From assembly GCF_004115745.1 (NCBI RefSeq), contig NZ_QXIL01000001.1, positions 143,998-207,997 on the forward strand: a DNA stretch of 64,000 nt, in the 5' to 3' direction. The stretch is from Levilactobacillus suantsaii. GTDB lineage: Bacteria; Bacillota; Bacilli; Lactobacillales; Lactobacillaceae. The position numbers were made by a program, and so were the translations under genes. Of this stretch, positions 37,051 through 44,158 are shown one piece after another; within the stretch, counting starts at the first letter, position 1; every line of letters begins with the position of its first letter. The notes beneath the pieces are model-generated. The model searched no databases. It was not told the DNA's origin and saw nothing but the letters and a program-made list of their open reading frames with translations.

Positions 37051-38214
37051 ATGTTCCCTACCAGTACCGTCGCTCAGTTGATTCAAACTACCCTGCACCT
37101 CGACGTGCGTGCTTACGACCGCCAAGCCCAATTGGTGGTCGCCGTCAATAATCCCGCCGTCACGCCACCGCATCGCCCGGCGTTTCCCGACCTGCGCACC
37201 CTGACTAAATGCACCCGCTTTACGGATGTCTGGCAACTTAGCTATTTTTTAATCCCACAGTCGGCTATCGTGTGGGTCGTGGGGCCCTTCACCACCACAG
37301 CCTTGACCTCCCAACTAATTGCCAGTGTCCTCTCTCGTAATCAAGCGACCATCAGCGACCGGCACCAATTCGCGCAATTCTACAATACCTTGCCGATCTT
37401 AAGTCAACACGAAGTCCAGACTACCGGCACCTTGCTGGTCAATCTTCTGGCCCACCCACTGCGCATCCCCGCTTGGCAGACCCTGACGACCCCCCAAACA
37501 GCGCCAGCACCGGCCGCGCTCCCCTTCAAACGCCCCACCACCACGGCGCACCACTACCAAATCGAAGCCAACTTGATGGCCACGATTCGCACTGGCGACA
37601 CTGACAAAATCACCGATTACTTCGCCCCAATGACTGCCATGCTGGACTTCTTTCAAAATCGCCTAGCCAACCGGCCACTACGTTCCTGTCAGGATATGTG
37701 TCTGGTCAGCAATACCATCGACCGCATTGCCGCGCGCCAAGGTGGGGTCCACCCCGGCGACCTCGACAGTTTATCGGAAAAATTTGCGCTTTTGATTGAA
37801 CGTCAGCGGAGCATCGTTGGATTGAAGCGCCTCATCGTGGCCATGCTCACGGAATACACCCAACTGGTCCACGACCGGTCGACTGCGGGGTATAGCCCCC
37901 TCATTCAACGGGCCGTTGCCGCCATCTGGCAACACTTAGGCGATTCCTTTAAGGTCGCTTCATTAGCCCAGTGGCTCCAGACCAGTCCCAGCTACTTGTC
38001 CCGGCGCTTTAAGCAGGAAACGACCCAGACTCTTACCGAATTCATCACGGCCCAACGACTAGCTAGCGCTAAAACTTACCTGTTGAACACCACGACGCCC
38101 ATCACCGCCATCGCCCTTCTGGTCGGTTTTAGCGACCCAACCACGTTCACCAAGCGCTTCAAACAGGTCACCCATCAGACGCCCAGCGAGTACCGCCGAC
38201 ACCCCCGGTCATAG
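37051..38214 (+). CDS. AraC-family transcriptional regulator, probably of gusA
   Basis: The 387-residue protein starts at ATG 37051 (MFPTSTVAQLIQTTL) behind AAAGGAG. The C-terminal 100 residues form the double HTH domain of AraC proteins (FKVASLAQWLQTSPSYLSRRFKQETTQTLTEF...ITAIALLVGFSDPTTFTKRFKQVTHQTPSEYRR). The long N-terminal sensory part is unlike the classic AraC cupin and was not identified. Divergent placement next to gusA suggests it activates that gene in response to a glucuronide (inference). Confidence 0.9.
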   Translation: MFPTSTVAQLIQTTLHLDVRAYDRQAQLVVAVNNPAVTPPHRPAFPDLRTLTKCTRFTDVWQLSYFLIPQSAIVWVVGPFTTTALTSQLIASVLSRNQATISDRHQFAQFYNTLPILSQHEVQTTGTLLVNLLAHPLRIPAWQTLTTPQTAPAPAALPFKRPTTTAHHYQIEANLMATIRTGDTDKITDYFAPMTAMLDFFQNRLANRPLRSCQDMCLVSNTIDRIAARQGGVHPGDLDSLSEKFALLIERQRSIVGLKRLIVAMLTEYTQLVHDRSTAGYSPLIQRAVAAIWQHLGDSFKVASLAQWLQTSPSYLSRRFKQETTQTLTEFITAQRLASAKTYLLNTTTPITAIALLVGFSDPTTFTKRFKQVTHQTPSEYRRHPRS

Positions 38215-38240
38215 ATTGTCGTAGGTCCGGGCCACCAAAA

Positions 38241-38276
38241 AAGCGACTGCCCCCGTTTAGTTCGGAACAGTCGCTT
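38241..38276. terminator. Terminator between the araC-type gene and ffs
   Basis: Stem AAGCGACTG/CAGTCGCTT, with six T after it on the minus strand and a weaker T tract on the plus strand. Confidence 0.7.
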
Positions 38277-38284
38277 AATTACTC

Positions 38285-38316
38285 AAAGAAAAAGAGCTCG
38301 GGAAAATCCCGGGCTC
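38285..38316 (-). terminator. Terminator of the SRP RNA gene
   Basis: Minus-strand stem GAGCCCGGGA/TCCCGAGCTC followed by TTTTTCTTT. Confidence 0.85.
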
Positions 38317-38331
38317 AGGTTATTTACTCAA

Positions 38332-38424
38332 AAACTTGAAGCACAAAGCGGAGCAAACTTAGTGCTGCTTCCTTCCGGACCTGACACGATTTGTAAGTCC
38401 ACCCTTGCTTCAAGGCCTTAACGG
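38332..38424 (-). ncRNA. ffs: Signal recognition particle RNA, small bacterial type (4.5S-like)
   Basis: The RNA scaffold of the signal recognition particle that binds Ffh. The conserved domain IV loop GTCAGGTCCGGAAGGAAGCA is present at 38366-38385, and the distal stem closes CTTGAAGCA with TGCTTCAAG. The short form of about 90 nt, without Alu domain, is normal for lactic acid bacteria. Ends are approximate. It lies downstream of tadA; in relatives dnaX follows directly, whereas here gusA and its regulator come between. Confidence 0.95.
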
Positions 38425-38432
38425 CAAGTCCT

Positions 38433-38461
38433 AGTGTATCACGATTAGTGCAACCTGTCTA
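38433..38461 (-). promoter_or_regulatory. Promoter of ffs
   Basis: TAGACA (38456-38461, overlapping the tadA stop), 17 nt, TACACT (38433-38438) on the minus strand. Confidence 0.7.
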
Positions 38462-38989
38462 GTGACTTTCTGGTGTGGTCGTTTGAGCCTGTCGTTGCGC
38501 CTTTTTGGCCGCTTTGCGCCGTTTGCGCGCCGCTTTAAAGAAGCTCACCAGGCGTTGACTGGCTTCGGTGGCGTACAGGCCATCGGCAACCGTGACCGTG
38601 TGATTCAATCGCGAATCGGTCAGCGTGGTGTACAAGCTGTCAACGGCGCCGGCCTTGGGATCGGGAGCACCATAGAAGACCGTGGGAATCCGGGCGTTGA
38701 TGATGGCCCCACTACACATCAGACAGGGTTCGATGGTCACGTAGAGTTGGCAATCTTCTAAGCGCCAACTCTTCAACGTGGCACATGCCTCTTCGATAGC
38801 CAGCACCTCGGCGTGCAACGTGGCGTCGTTGGCGTGTTCGCGTAAATTGTGGCCCCGACCAATAATCTGATCATCGTGGACGATGACCGCCCCGATGGGG
38901 ACTTCGTCGATGATTGCCGCTTGGTCGGCTTCAAAAAGCGCCTCCTGCATGTAGTGGCGCTGAGCCACGGTATAGGTCGTCTGGTGCAT
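38459..38989 (-). CDS. tadA: tRNA-specific adenosine deaminase TadA
   Basis: TadA converts A34 to inosine in tRNA-Arg(ACG). The 176-residue protein has the deaminase zinc motifs HAEVLAIEEAC and EPCLMCSGAI and the substrate segment NDATLHAEV. The C-terminal tail is long and basic (KAARKRRKAAKKAQRQAQ), extending the usual 150-160 residues. It lies before ffs in the conserved order. Confidence 0.96.
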   Translation of the reverse strand: MHQTTYTVAQRHYMQEALFEADQAAIIDEVPIGAVIVHDDQIIGRGHNLREHANDATLHAEVLAIEEACATLKSWRLEDCQLYVTIEPCLMCSGAIINARIPTVFYGAPDPKAGAVDSLYTTLTDSRLNHTVTVADGLYATEASQRLVSFFKAARKRRKAAKKAQRQAQTTTPESH

Positions 38990-39006
38990 CTGCCACCCAC
39001 TTCTTT

Positions 39007-39621
39007 CTAAACTTCTGCCTGAAACGTACTCTCTAAGATATAGTAACCTTTATCCTTTTTCAGAATCTGGCAATTGCCAAACGTTGCCGTCATGTTTTTC
39101 TTAGCCGACGGGGCCCCCTGCTTCTTCTGCAGGACCACAGTCAACGTGCCTCCCGGTAAGAGGTGTTGGGCGGCTTCCGTCAACATGGCTGTGACCACGT
39201 CTTTGCCCGCCCGGACCGGCGGATTAGTGACGATGCCCGCGTATTTCGTGGTCCCAAGCGCCGCGTACCGGTCCGATTCGACGATTTGGACGTTCTCGAT
39301 TTGGTTGGCCGTGGCGTTTTGCTGGGCCAGTTGTAGGGCCAGTTCGTTGACGTCGGCCATGGTCACCTGACGTTTAGGGTACTGCTTAGCCAACGCCAAG
39401 CCGATGGGGCCGTAACCGCACCCCAGATCGAGCCAGGGCCCCGCCGGTGTTTGGTCGGCCCGAAACGCAGTCAATAACACGCGTGAGCCGTAGTCCACTC
39501 GGTTTTTGGAGAAGACCCCGTTATCCGTAGTAAACAACAATTCGTTGCCTAACAAGGTGAACGGCCAGTGGTGTTCTTCGTGTACAATATCTGGATTTTG
39601 TGTATAATAGTGATTAGTCAT
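39007..39621 (-). CDS. RsmC-like class I SAM methyltransferase
   Basis: A methyltransferase of the MTS/RsmC type, related to the enzyme that makes m2G1207 in 16S rRNA. The start is ATG 39619-39621 (MTNHYYTQNPDIVHEEH) behind AAGGTGG, 204 residues. SAM motif I is LDLGCGYGPIGLALAK and the catalytic motif IV is TNPPVRAGK. Firmicutes usually have this single-domain form next to tadA. The rRNA target is inferred from the family. Confidence 0.9.
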   Translation of the reverse strand: MTNHYYTQNPDIVHEEHHWPFTLLGNELLFTTDNGVFSKNRVDYGSRVLLTAFRADQTPAGPWLDLGCGYGPIGLALAKQYPKRQVTMADVNELALQLAQQNATANQIENVQIVESDRYAALGTTKYAGIVTNPPVRAGKDVVTAMLTEAAQHLLPGGTLTVVLQKKQGAPSAKKNMTATFGNCQILKKDKGYYILESTFQAEV

Positions 39622-39698
39622 TCTCTCGACCACCTTTTAGGTCTATTTTACCGTAGTTATTTCACTGGTGGCAACTAAAATAAATTTAAGCGGCTCAG

Positions 39699-39743
39699 CA
39701 CTATATTTAGTAGTTATTGTATCCTTCAACCACTAAATATGGT
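39699..39743. promoter_or_regulatory. Two NrdR boxes upstream of nrdHEF
   Basis: CACTATATTTAGT (39699-39711) and CACTAAATATGGT (39731-39743) match the NrdR consensus CACWATATATWGT with one and two mismatches. They start 32 bp apart, about three helical turns, which suits the NrdR repressor. The boxes are also inverted copies that form a stem of about 18 bp followed by six T. Confidence 0.75.
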
Positions 39744-39754
39744 GCTTTTTTCGA

Positions 39755-39782
39755 TTGAAATTTCCCTAATCTGGTGTACACT
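39755..39782 (+). promoter_or_regulatory. Promoter of nrdHEF
   Basis: TTGAAA (39755-39760), 16 nt, TACACT (39777-39782), directly after the NrdR boxes. Confidence 0.65.
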
Positions 39783-39822
39783 AAACACATTGAGAAACAA
39801 ATTTTTAGAGGATGTGGCAACC

Positions 39823-40050
39823 ATGAAAGTAACGATTTATTCTAAAAACAACTGTATGCAATGCAAGATGACCAAGCGGTTCCTAACCGAACATAACGTG
39901 GCCTTTGAAGAACGCAACATTAACCAAAATCCTGAGTATGTGAGCTATTTAAAGGATCAGGGCTTTCAGTCCCTGCCAGTAGTGGAAGCACCCGGTCACA
40001 AGGCCTTTTTTGGGTTCCGGCCAGATCAACTACAACAGATTGCGGGTTAA
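39823..40050 (+). CDS. nrdH: Glutaredoxin-like NrdH redoxin
   Basis: NrdH supplies electrons to class Ib ribonucleotide reductase. The start is ATG 39823 (MKVTIYSKNNCMQCKMTKRFL) behind AGAGGAT; 75 residues. The redox motif is C11-MQ-C14, and the thioredoxin-reductase-type end GFQSLPVVEAPGHKAFFGFRPDQL is present. First gene of nrdHEF. NrdI, the flavodoxin partner often in this operon, is not in the window. Confidence 0.95.
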   Translation: MKVTIYSKNNCMQCKMTKRFLTEHNVAFEERNINQNPEYVSYLKDQGFQSLPVVEAPGHKAFFGFRPDQLQQIAG

Positions 40051-40078
40051 TGGATGACGTGTCGACAACCCCACCCGG

Positions 40079-40112
40079 GCGGCGTCGTTTCGCAAGACGT
40101 CGCTTTTGTTTT
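40079..40112 (+). terminator. Weak hairpin with T tract between nrdH and nrdE
   Basis: GGCGTC pairs with GACGTC (one G-U) around a nine-base loop, followed by GCTTTTGTTTT. It may lower nrdEF relative to nrdH or be chance. Confidence 0.4.
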
Positions 40113-40147
40113 GACTAAATTCGGTGTAAGAAAGGAAGCGTGCGCTT

Positions 40148-42313
40148 ATGAGTCTTAAAGACCTCCAAAACGTCACTTATTACGATCTAAATAACGAAAT
40201 CAATATCCCCGTCAACGGCCAGATTCCTTTGAACAAGGACCAAGAAGCCTTGCAGGCCTTCCTAAAGGAAAACGTCCAGCCCAACACCAAGACGTTCGCG
40301 TCGCTGCGTGAGCGTTTTGATTATCTGATTGATGGCAACTACGTCGAGAAAAAAGTCATCGACGAGTACCCGTTTAGCTTCATCGAGGACCTTTACAGCT
40401 ACTTACAAGCCCAACATTTCCATTTCAAATCCTTCATGGCAGCCTACAAGTTCTACGCCCAATACGCGTTGAAGACCGACGACAACGCCTACTACTTAGA
40501 AAACTTCATCGACCGGGTGGCCATGAACGCGTTGGACTTCGGTGGCGGAGACCAACAACTGGCCCATGACTTAGCCGACGAAATCATCCACCAACGCTAT
40601 CAACCGGCGACGCCTAGCTTCTTAAACGCGGGTCGGGCTCGTCGCGGCGAATTAGTGTCATGCTTCCTGATTCAATCGACCGATGACATGAACACCATCG
40701 GTCGGACCATCAACTCCGCCTTGCAGCTGTCGCGGATCGGTGGCGGGGTCGGCATCAACCTCTCCAATCTTCGGGGGGCTGGCGACCCAATCAAGCACAT
40801 CGATGGCGCCGCTTCCGGGGTCGTCCCCGTCATGAAGTTGTTGGAAGACAGCTTCTCGTACTCCAACCAATTAGGCCAACGGCAAGGGTCCGGCGTAGTC
40901 TACTTGAGCGTCTTTCACCCCGACATCATCGCCTTTTTGAGTGCCAAAAAGGAAAACGCCGACGAAAAGATTCGGTTAAAGACCCTGTCCTTAGGGGTCA
41001 CGGTACCTGATAAATTCTACGAACTCTGTGAACAAGACGCCGATATGTATCTCTTCAGCCCCTACGACGTTGAACGGATCTACGGCAAGCCATTTTCTTA
41101 CGTGGACATCACCCAGGAATACGACAAGATGGTCGCTAACCCGGACATTCGCAAGAAGAAGCTCAAGGCCCGCGAACTCGAAACCGAAATCGGTAAACTC
41201 CAACAAGAATCCGGTTACCCCTACATTGTCAACATCGACACGGCTAACCGGGAAAACCCCATCGACGGTCGCATCGTGATGAGTAATTTGTGCTCCGAAA
41301 TCATGCAGGTCCAAACCCCGACCACCTACGATAACCAACAAAACTACCAAAAGTTGGGGACGGATATCTCCTGCAACCTGGGGTCGACCAACATCGTTAA
41401 TTTGATGGCATCGCCAGATTTCGGTCACTCGGTCGACACCATGGTCCGCGCCTTGACCTACGTCACGGACCACTCCGATATCGACGTGGTGCCATCCATC
41501 CAACACGGTAACCACTTGGCCCACACCATCGGCTTAGGTGCCATGGGCTTACACAGCTACTTCGCTAAGAACCACATGATGTACGGGTCTAAGGACAGTA
41601 TCGCTTTCACCAGCGTGTACTTCATGCTCTTGAACTACTGGACGTTAAAGGCATCGAACCAAATCGCCCGCGAACGTCACGAGACCTTCCACAACTTTGA
41701 AGCCAGCAAGTACGCCGACGGCTCCTACTTCGACCGTTACACGGGTCATGACTGGCGCCCTACGAACAAGAAGGTCCAGGACCTCTTTGAGGGCATTTGG
41801 CTACCGTCTCCCGACGACTGGGCTCAATTAAAGGCTGACGTCATGAAAGACGGCCTCTACCACCAAAACCGGATGGCAGTGGCCCCGAACGGCTCGATTT
41901 CTTACATCAATGACACCACGGCCAGCTTGCACCCAATCATCAACCGAATCGAGGAACGGCAGGAAAAGAAGATTGGGAAGATCTACTACCCGGCCCCATA
42001 CCTCGACAACGACACTATGCCGTACTACAAGTCGGCTTACGACACCGACATGCGTCGGGTCATCGACGTGTACGCGGCGGCCCAAAAGCACGTGGACCAA
42101 GGTATGAGTTTGACGTTGTTCATGCGCTCCACCATCCCCAGCGGTCTCTACGAATGGAAGAACGGCCGTACCGACAAGATGACCACACGAGACCTCAGTA
42201 TCCTGCGCAATTACGCTTATCGTAAGGGCATCAAGTCCATCTACTACGTGCGGACGTTTACCGACGACAATAACGAAGTCGGCGCCAACCAATGTGAAAG
42301 TTGCGTTATCTAG
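40148..42313 (+). CDS. nrdE: Class Ib ribonucleotide reductase alpha subunit
   Basis: NrdE reduces ribonucleoside diphosphates under aerobic conditions. The 721-residue protein lacks the long ATP cone, as class Ib enzymes do. Catalytic features are VSCFLI (active-site cysteine), SNLCSEIM with N and C and E of the active site, CNLGSTNIVNLM, and the swinging-arm cysteines in the CESCVI tail. Start ATG 40148 follows AAAGGAAG. It lies between nrdH and nrdF. Confidence 0.98.
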   Translation: MSLKDLQNVTYYDLNNEINIPVNGQIPLNKDQEALQAFLKENVQPNTKTFASLRERFDYLIDGNYVEKKVIDEYPFSFIEDLYSYLQAQHFHFKSFMAAYKFYAQYALKTDDNAYYLENFIDRVAMNALDFGGGDQQLAHDLADEIIHQRYQPATPSFLNAGRARRGELVSCFLIQSTDDMNTIGRTINSALQLSRIGGGVGINLSNLRGAGDPIKHIDGAASGVVPVMKLLEDSFSYSNQLGQRQGSGVVYLSVFHPDIIAFLSAKKENADEKIRLKTLSLGVTVPDKFYELCEQDADMYLFSPYDVERIYGKPFSYVDITQEYDKMVANPDIRKKKLKARELETEIGKLQQESGYPYIVNIDTANRENPIDGRIVMSNLCSEIMQVQTPTTYDNQQNYQKLGTDISCNLGSTNIVNLMASPDFGHSVDTMVRALTYVTDHSDIDVVPSIQHGNHLAHTIGLGAMGLHSYFAKNHMMYGSKDSIAFTSVYFMLLNYWTLKASNQIARERHETFHNFEASKYADGSYFDRYTGHDWRPTNKKVQDLFEGIWLPSPDDWAQLKADVMKDGLYHQNRMAVAPNGSISYINDTTASLHPIINRIEERQEKKIGKIYYPAPYLDNDTMPYYKSAYDTDMRRVIDVYAAAQKHVDQGMSLTLFMRSTIPSGLYEWKNGRTDKMTTRDLSILRNYAYRKGIKSIYYVRTFTDDNNEVGANQCESCVI

Positions 42314-42337
42314 AGACCGTAAAGGAGTGCACAAACC

Positions 42338-43348
42338 ATGACAGCAATGAATCAAGACGGAAATTACGAAGCAATCAACTGGGACGCCGTCTCTGACGAG
42401 ATCGACAAGGCGACCTGGGAAAAACTGACCGAACAATTTTGGCTAGATACCCGGATCCCCGTATCCAACGACTTGGACGACTGGCGGACCCTAGACACCG
42501 ACCACCAATGGGTCGTGGGTCACGTCTTCGGCGGGTTGACCTTACTGGATACCCTCCAATCCCAAGACGGAATGGCCGCGTTACGTCACGACGTGTGGAC
42601 ACCCCACGAAACCGCGGTGCTCAACAACATCCAATTCATGGAATCGGTCCACGCCAAGAGTTATTCGACCATTTTCTCGACGTTGAACACGCCCGAAGAA
42701 ATCGACGAGATCTTCAAGTGGAGTGACTCTGAAGAGTTCCTCCAAAACAAGACCAAGCGCATTTACACGCTCTACCACGACGATGAACACCCACTGAAGA
42801 AAAAGATCTCCAGTGTCTTCTTGGAAACCTTCCTGTTCTACTCTGGGTTCTTTACCCCGCTGTACTACTTAGGGCATAACAAACTGGCCAACGTGGCCGA
42901 AATCATCAAGTTGATTTTACGGGACGAATCCGTGCACGGCACCTATATCGGCTACAAGTTCCAGTTGGGCATGAAGGAATTGAGCGATAACCAACAACAG
43001 GACATGAAGGATTGGATGTACGACTTTCTGTACAAGCTCTACGCTAACGAAGAAAAATACACCCACCTGATGTACGACCAAGTTGGCTGGACCGACGAAG
43101 TGTTGACCTTCATCCGCTACAATGCCAACAAGGCCTTGATGAACCTGGGGCAAGATCCACTCTTCCCCGACACGGCCGAAGACGTCAACCCCATCGTCAT
43201 GAATGGGATTTCGACGTCGACCGCGAACCACGACTTCTTCTCGCAAGTCGGGAACGGTTACCTCTTAGGAAATGTGGAAGCCATGAACGATAGTGATTAC
43301 CACATCGGCGAACCGGCCGACCCGAAGGACCCAAACCACGACCACTAA
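42338..43348 (+). CDS. nrdF: Class Ib ribonucleotide reductase beta subunit
   Basis: NrdF carries the dimetal (Mn or Fe) centre and the tyrosyl radical. The 336 residues contain the metal ligands in ESVHAKSY and RDESVHGTYIGYK, and the helix FLETFLFYSGFF. Start ATG 42338 behind AAAGGAG. It is 24 bp after nrdE and closes the operon; a hairpin follows. Confidence 0.98.
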   Translation: MTAMNQDGNYEAINWDAVSDEIDKATWEKLTEQFWLDTRIPVSNDLDDWRTLDTDHQWVVGHVFGGLTLLDTLQSQDGMAALRHDVWTPHETAVLNNIQFMESVHAKSYSTIFSTLNTPEEIDEIFKWSDSEEFLQNKTKRIYTLYHDDEHPLKKKISSVFLETFLFYSGFFTPLYYLGHNKLANVAEIIKLILRDESVHGTYIGYKFQLGMKELSDNQQQDMKDWMYDFLYKLYANEEKYTHLMYDQVGWTDEVLTFIRYNANKALMNLGQDPLFPDTAEDVNPIVMNGISTSTANHDFFSQVGNGYLLGNVEAMNDSDYHIGEPADPKDPNHDH

Positions 43349-43369
43349 AATTCAATCTATCAATCTAAA

Positions 43370-43410
43370 CGAGCCTCGTGAGACGCTACCGTCTTGCGGG
43401 GCTCGTTTAG
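43370..43410 (+). terminator. Hairpin after nrdF
   Basis: Inverted repeat CTAAACGAGCC/GGCTCGTTTAG after the stop; the T tract is short, so termination is likely but not certain. Confidence 0.6.
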
Positions 43411-43513
43411 GTCTAGTCACCAAACTTAACCCCCACCCCGACTTGATTTTGCTCCCCGTTGACCACTGACCTGCAGTATAATAAAGGCATTCCAACGTAA
43501 CGGGGGTCTCACT

Positions 43514-44092
43514 ATGCCAACCATTAAAAATGTCTGCGTCTTTTGCGGGTCCAACCACGGACTCGACCCGGCTTTCAAACGCCAAACTATCGCTTTGGGC
43601 GAGTCGCTCGCCGCTCATCACCACCCCGTGGTCTATGGTGGGGGCAAGGAAGGCCTGATGGGAACTATCGCCGATGCCACCCTAGCCGCTGGCGGTCAAG
43701 TCATCGGCATCATCCCCACCTTTTTGAGTGAAATGAATCTGGCTAAAGACGGCTTAACACAACTGATTGAAACGGCCACTATGGATGAACGTAAGGACGA
43801 GATGCTGCGGCAGTCCGACGCCTTTATCGTGTTGCCTGGCGGTTTTGGGACCTTTGAAGAGTTCACCACCATGCTGTCGTGGAGCCAACTCAACGTCCAC
43901 CAAAAGCCCATCGCCCTCTTCAACATCAACCACTACTATGACAATCTGGTCGCCATGATGAAGACCTGTTGTGACCAGGGCTTCGCACCGCAGGAAAACC
44001 TCGACTTGTTCATTGATGCCACCAGTATCGACGACATCTTTACGGGGTTCGACCACTTTCATCACCAATTACCTTATAAATACACGAATTAA
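43514..44092 (+). CDS. LOG family protein (TIGR00730)
   Basis: A Rossmann-fold protein of the LOG (Lonely Guy) family. Members are often annotated as cytokinin riboside 5'-monophosphate phosphoribohydrolases; the bacterial substrate is usually a nucleoside monophosphate but is not known here. The 192 residues hold CVFCGSNHG near the start, VYGGGKEGLMG, and the signature LPGGFGTFEEF. It starts at ATG 43514 behind GGGGG, with TATAAT at 43477. It stands alone after nrdF. Confidence 0.88.
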   Translation: MPTIKNVCVFCGSNHGLDPAFKRQTIALGESLAAHHHPVVYGGGKEGLMGTIADATLAAGGQVIGIIPTFLSEMNLAKDGLTQLIETATMDERKDEMLRQSDAFIVLPGGFGTFEEFTTMLSWSQLNVHQKPIALFNINHYYDNLVAMMKTCCDQGFAPQENLDLFIDATSIDDIFTGFDHFHHQLPYKYTN

Positions 44093-44097
44093 GCTAA

Positions 44098-44144
44098 ATA
44101 GCGGCGCCGCCAGAGGTCATCCTCTCGCGACGCCGCTATTTTCG
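44098..44144. terminator. Bidirectional terminator between the LOG gene and mprF
   Basis: Inverted repeat AATAGCGGCG/CGCCGCTATT with T-rich flanks between convergent genes. Confidence 0.75.
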
Positions 44145-44158
44145 TTAAATTTAAGGCG

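Noticed and set aside
40991..42436. Long open frames antisense to nrdE and nrdF (177 and 202 codons)
   Set aside because: They are shadows of strongly coding, G+C-rich genes with clear catalytic motifs on the other strand and have no ribosome sites or family resemblance.
43352..43624. 90-codon minus-strand frame between nrdF and the LOG gene
   Set aside because: It covers the nrdF hairpin and the start of the LOG gene; no ribosome site or homology is evident.
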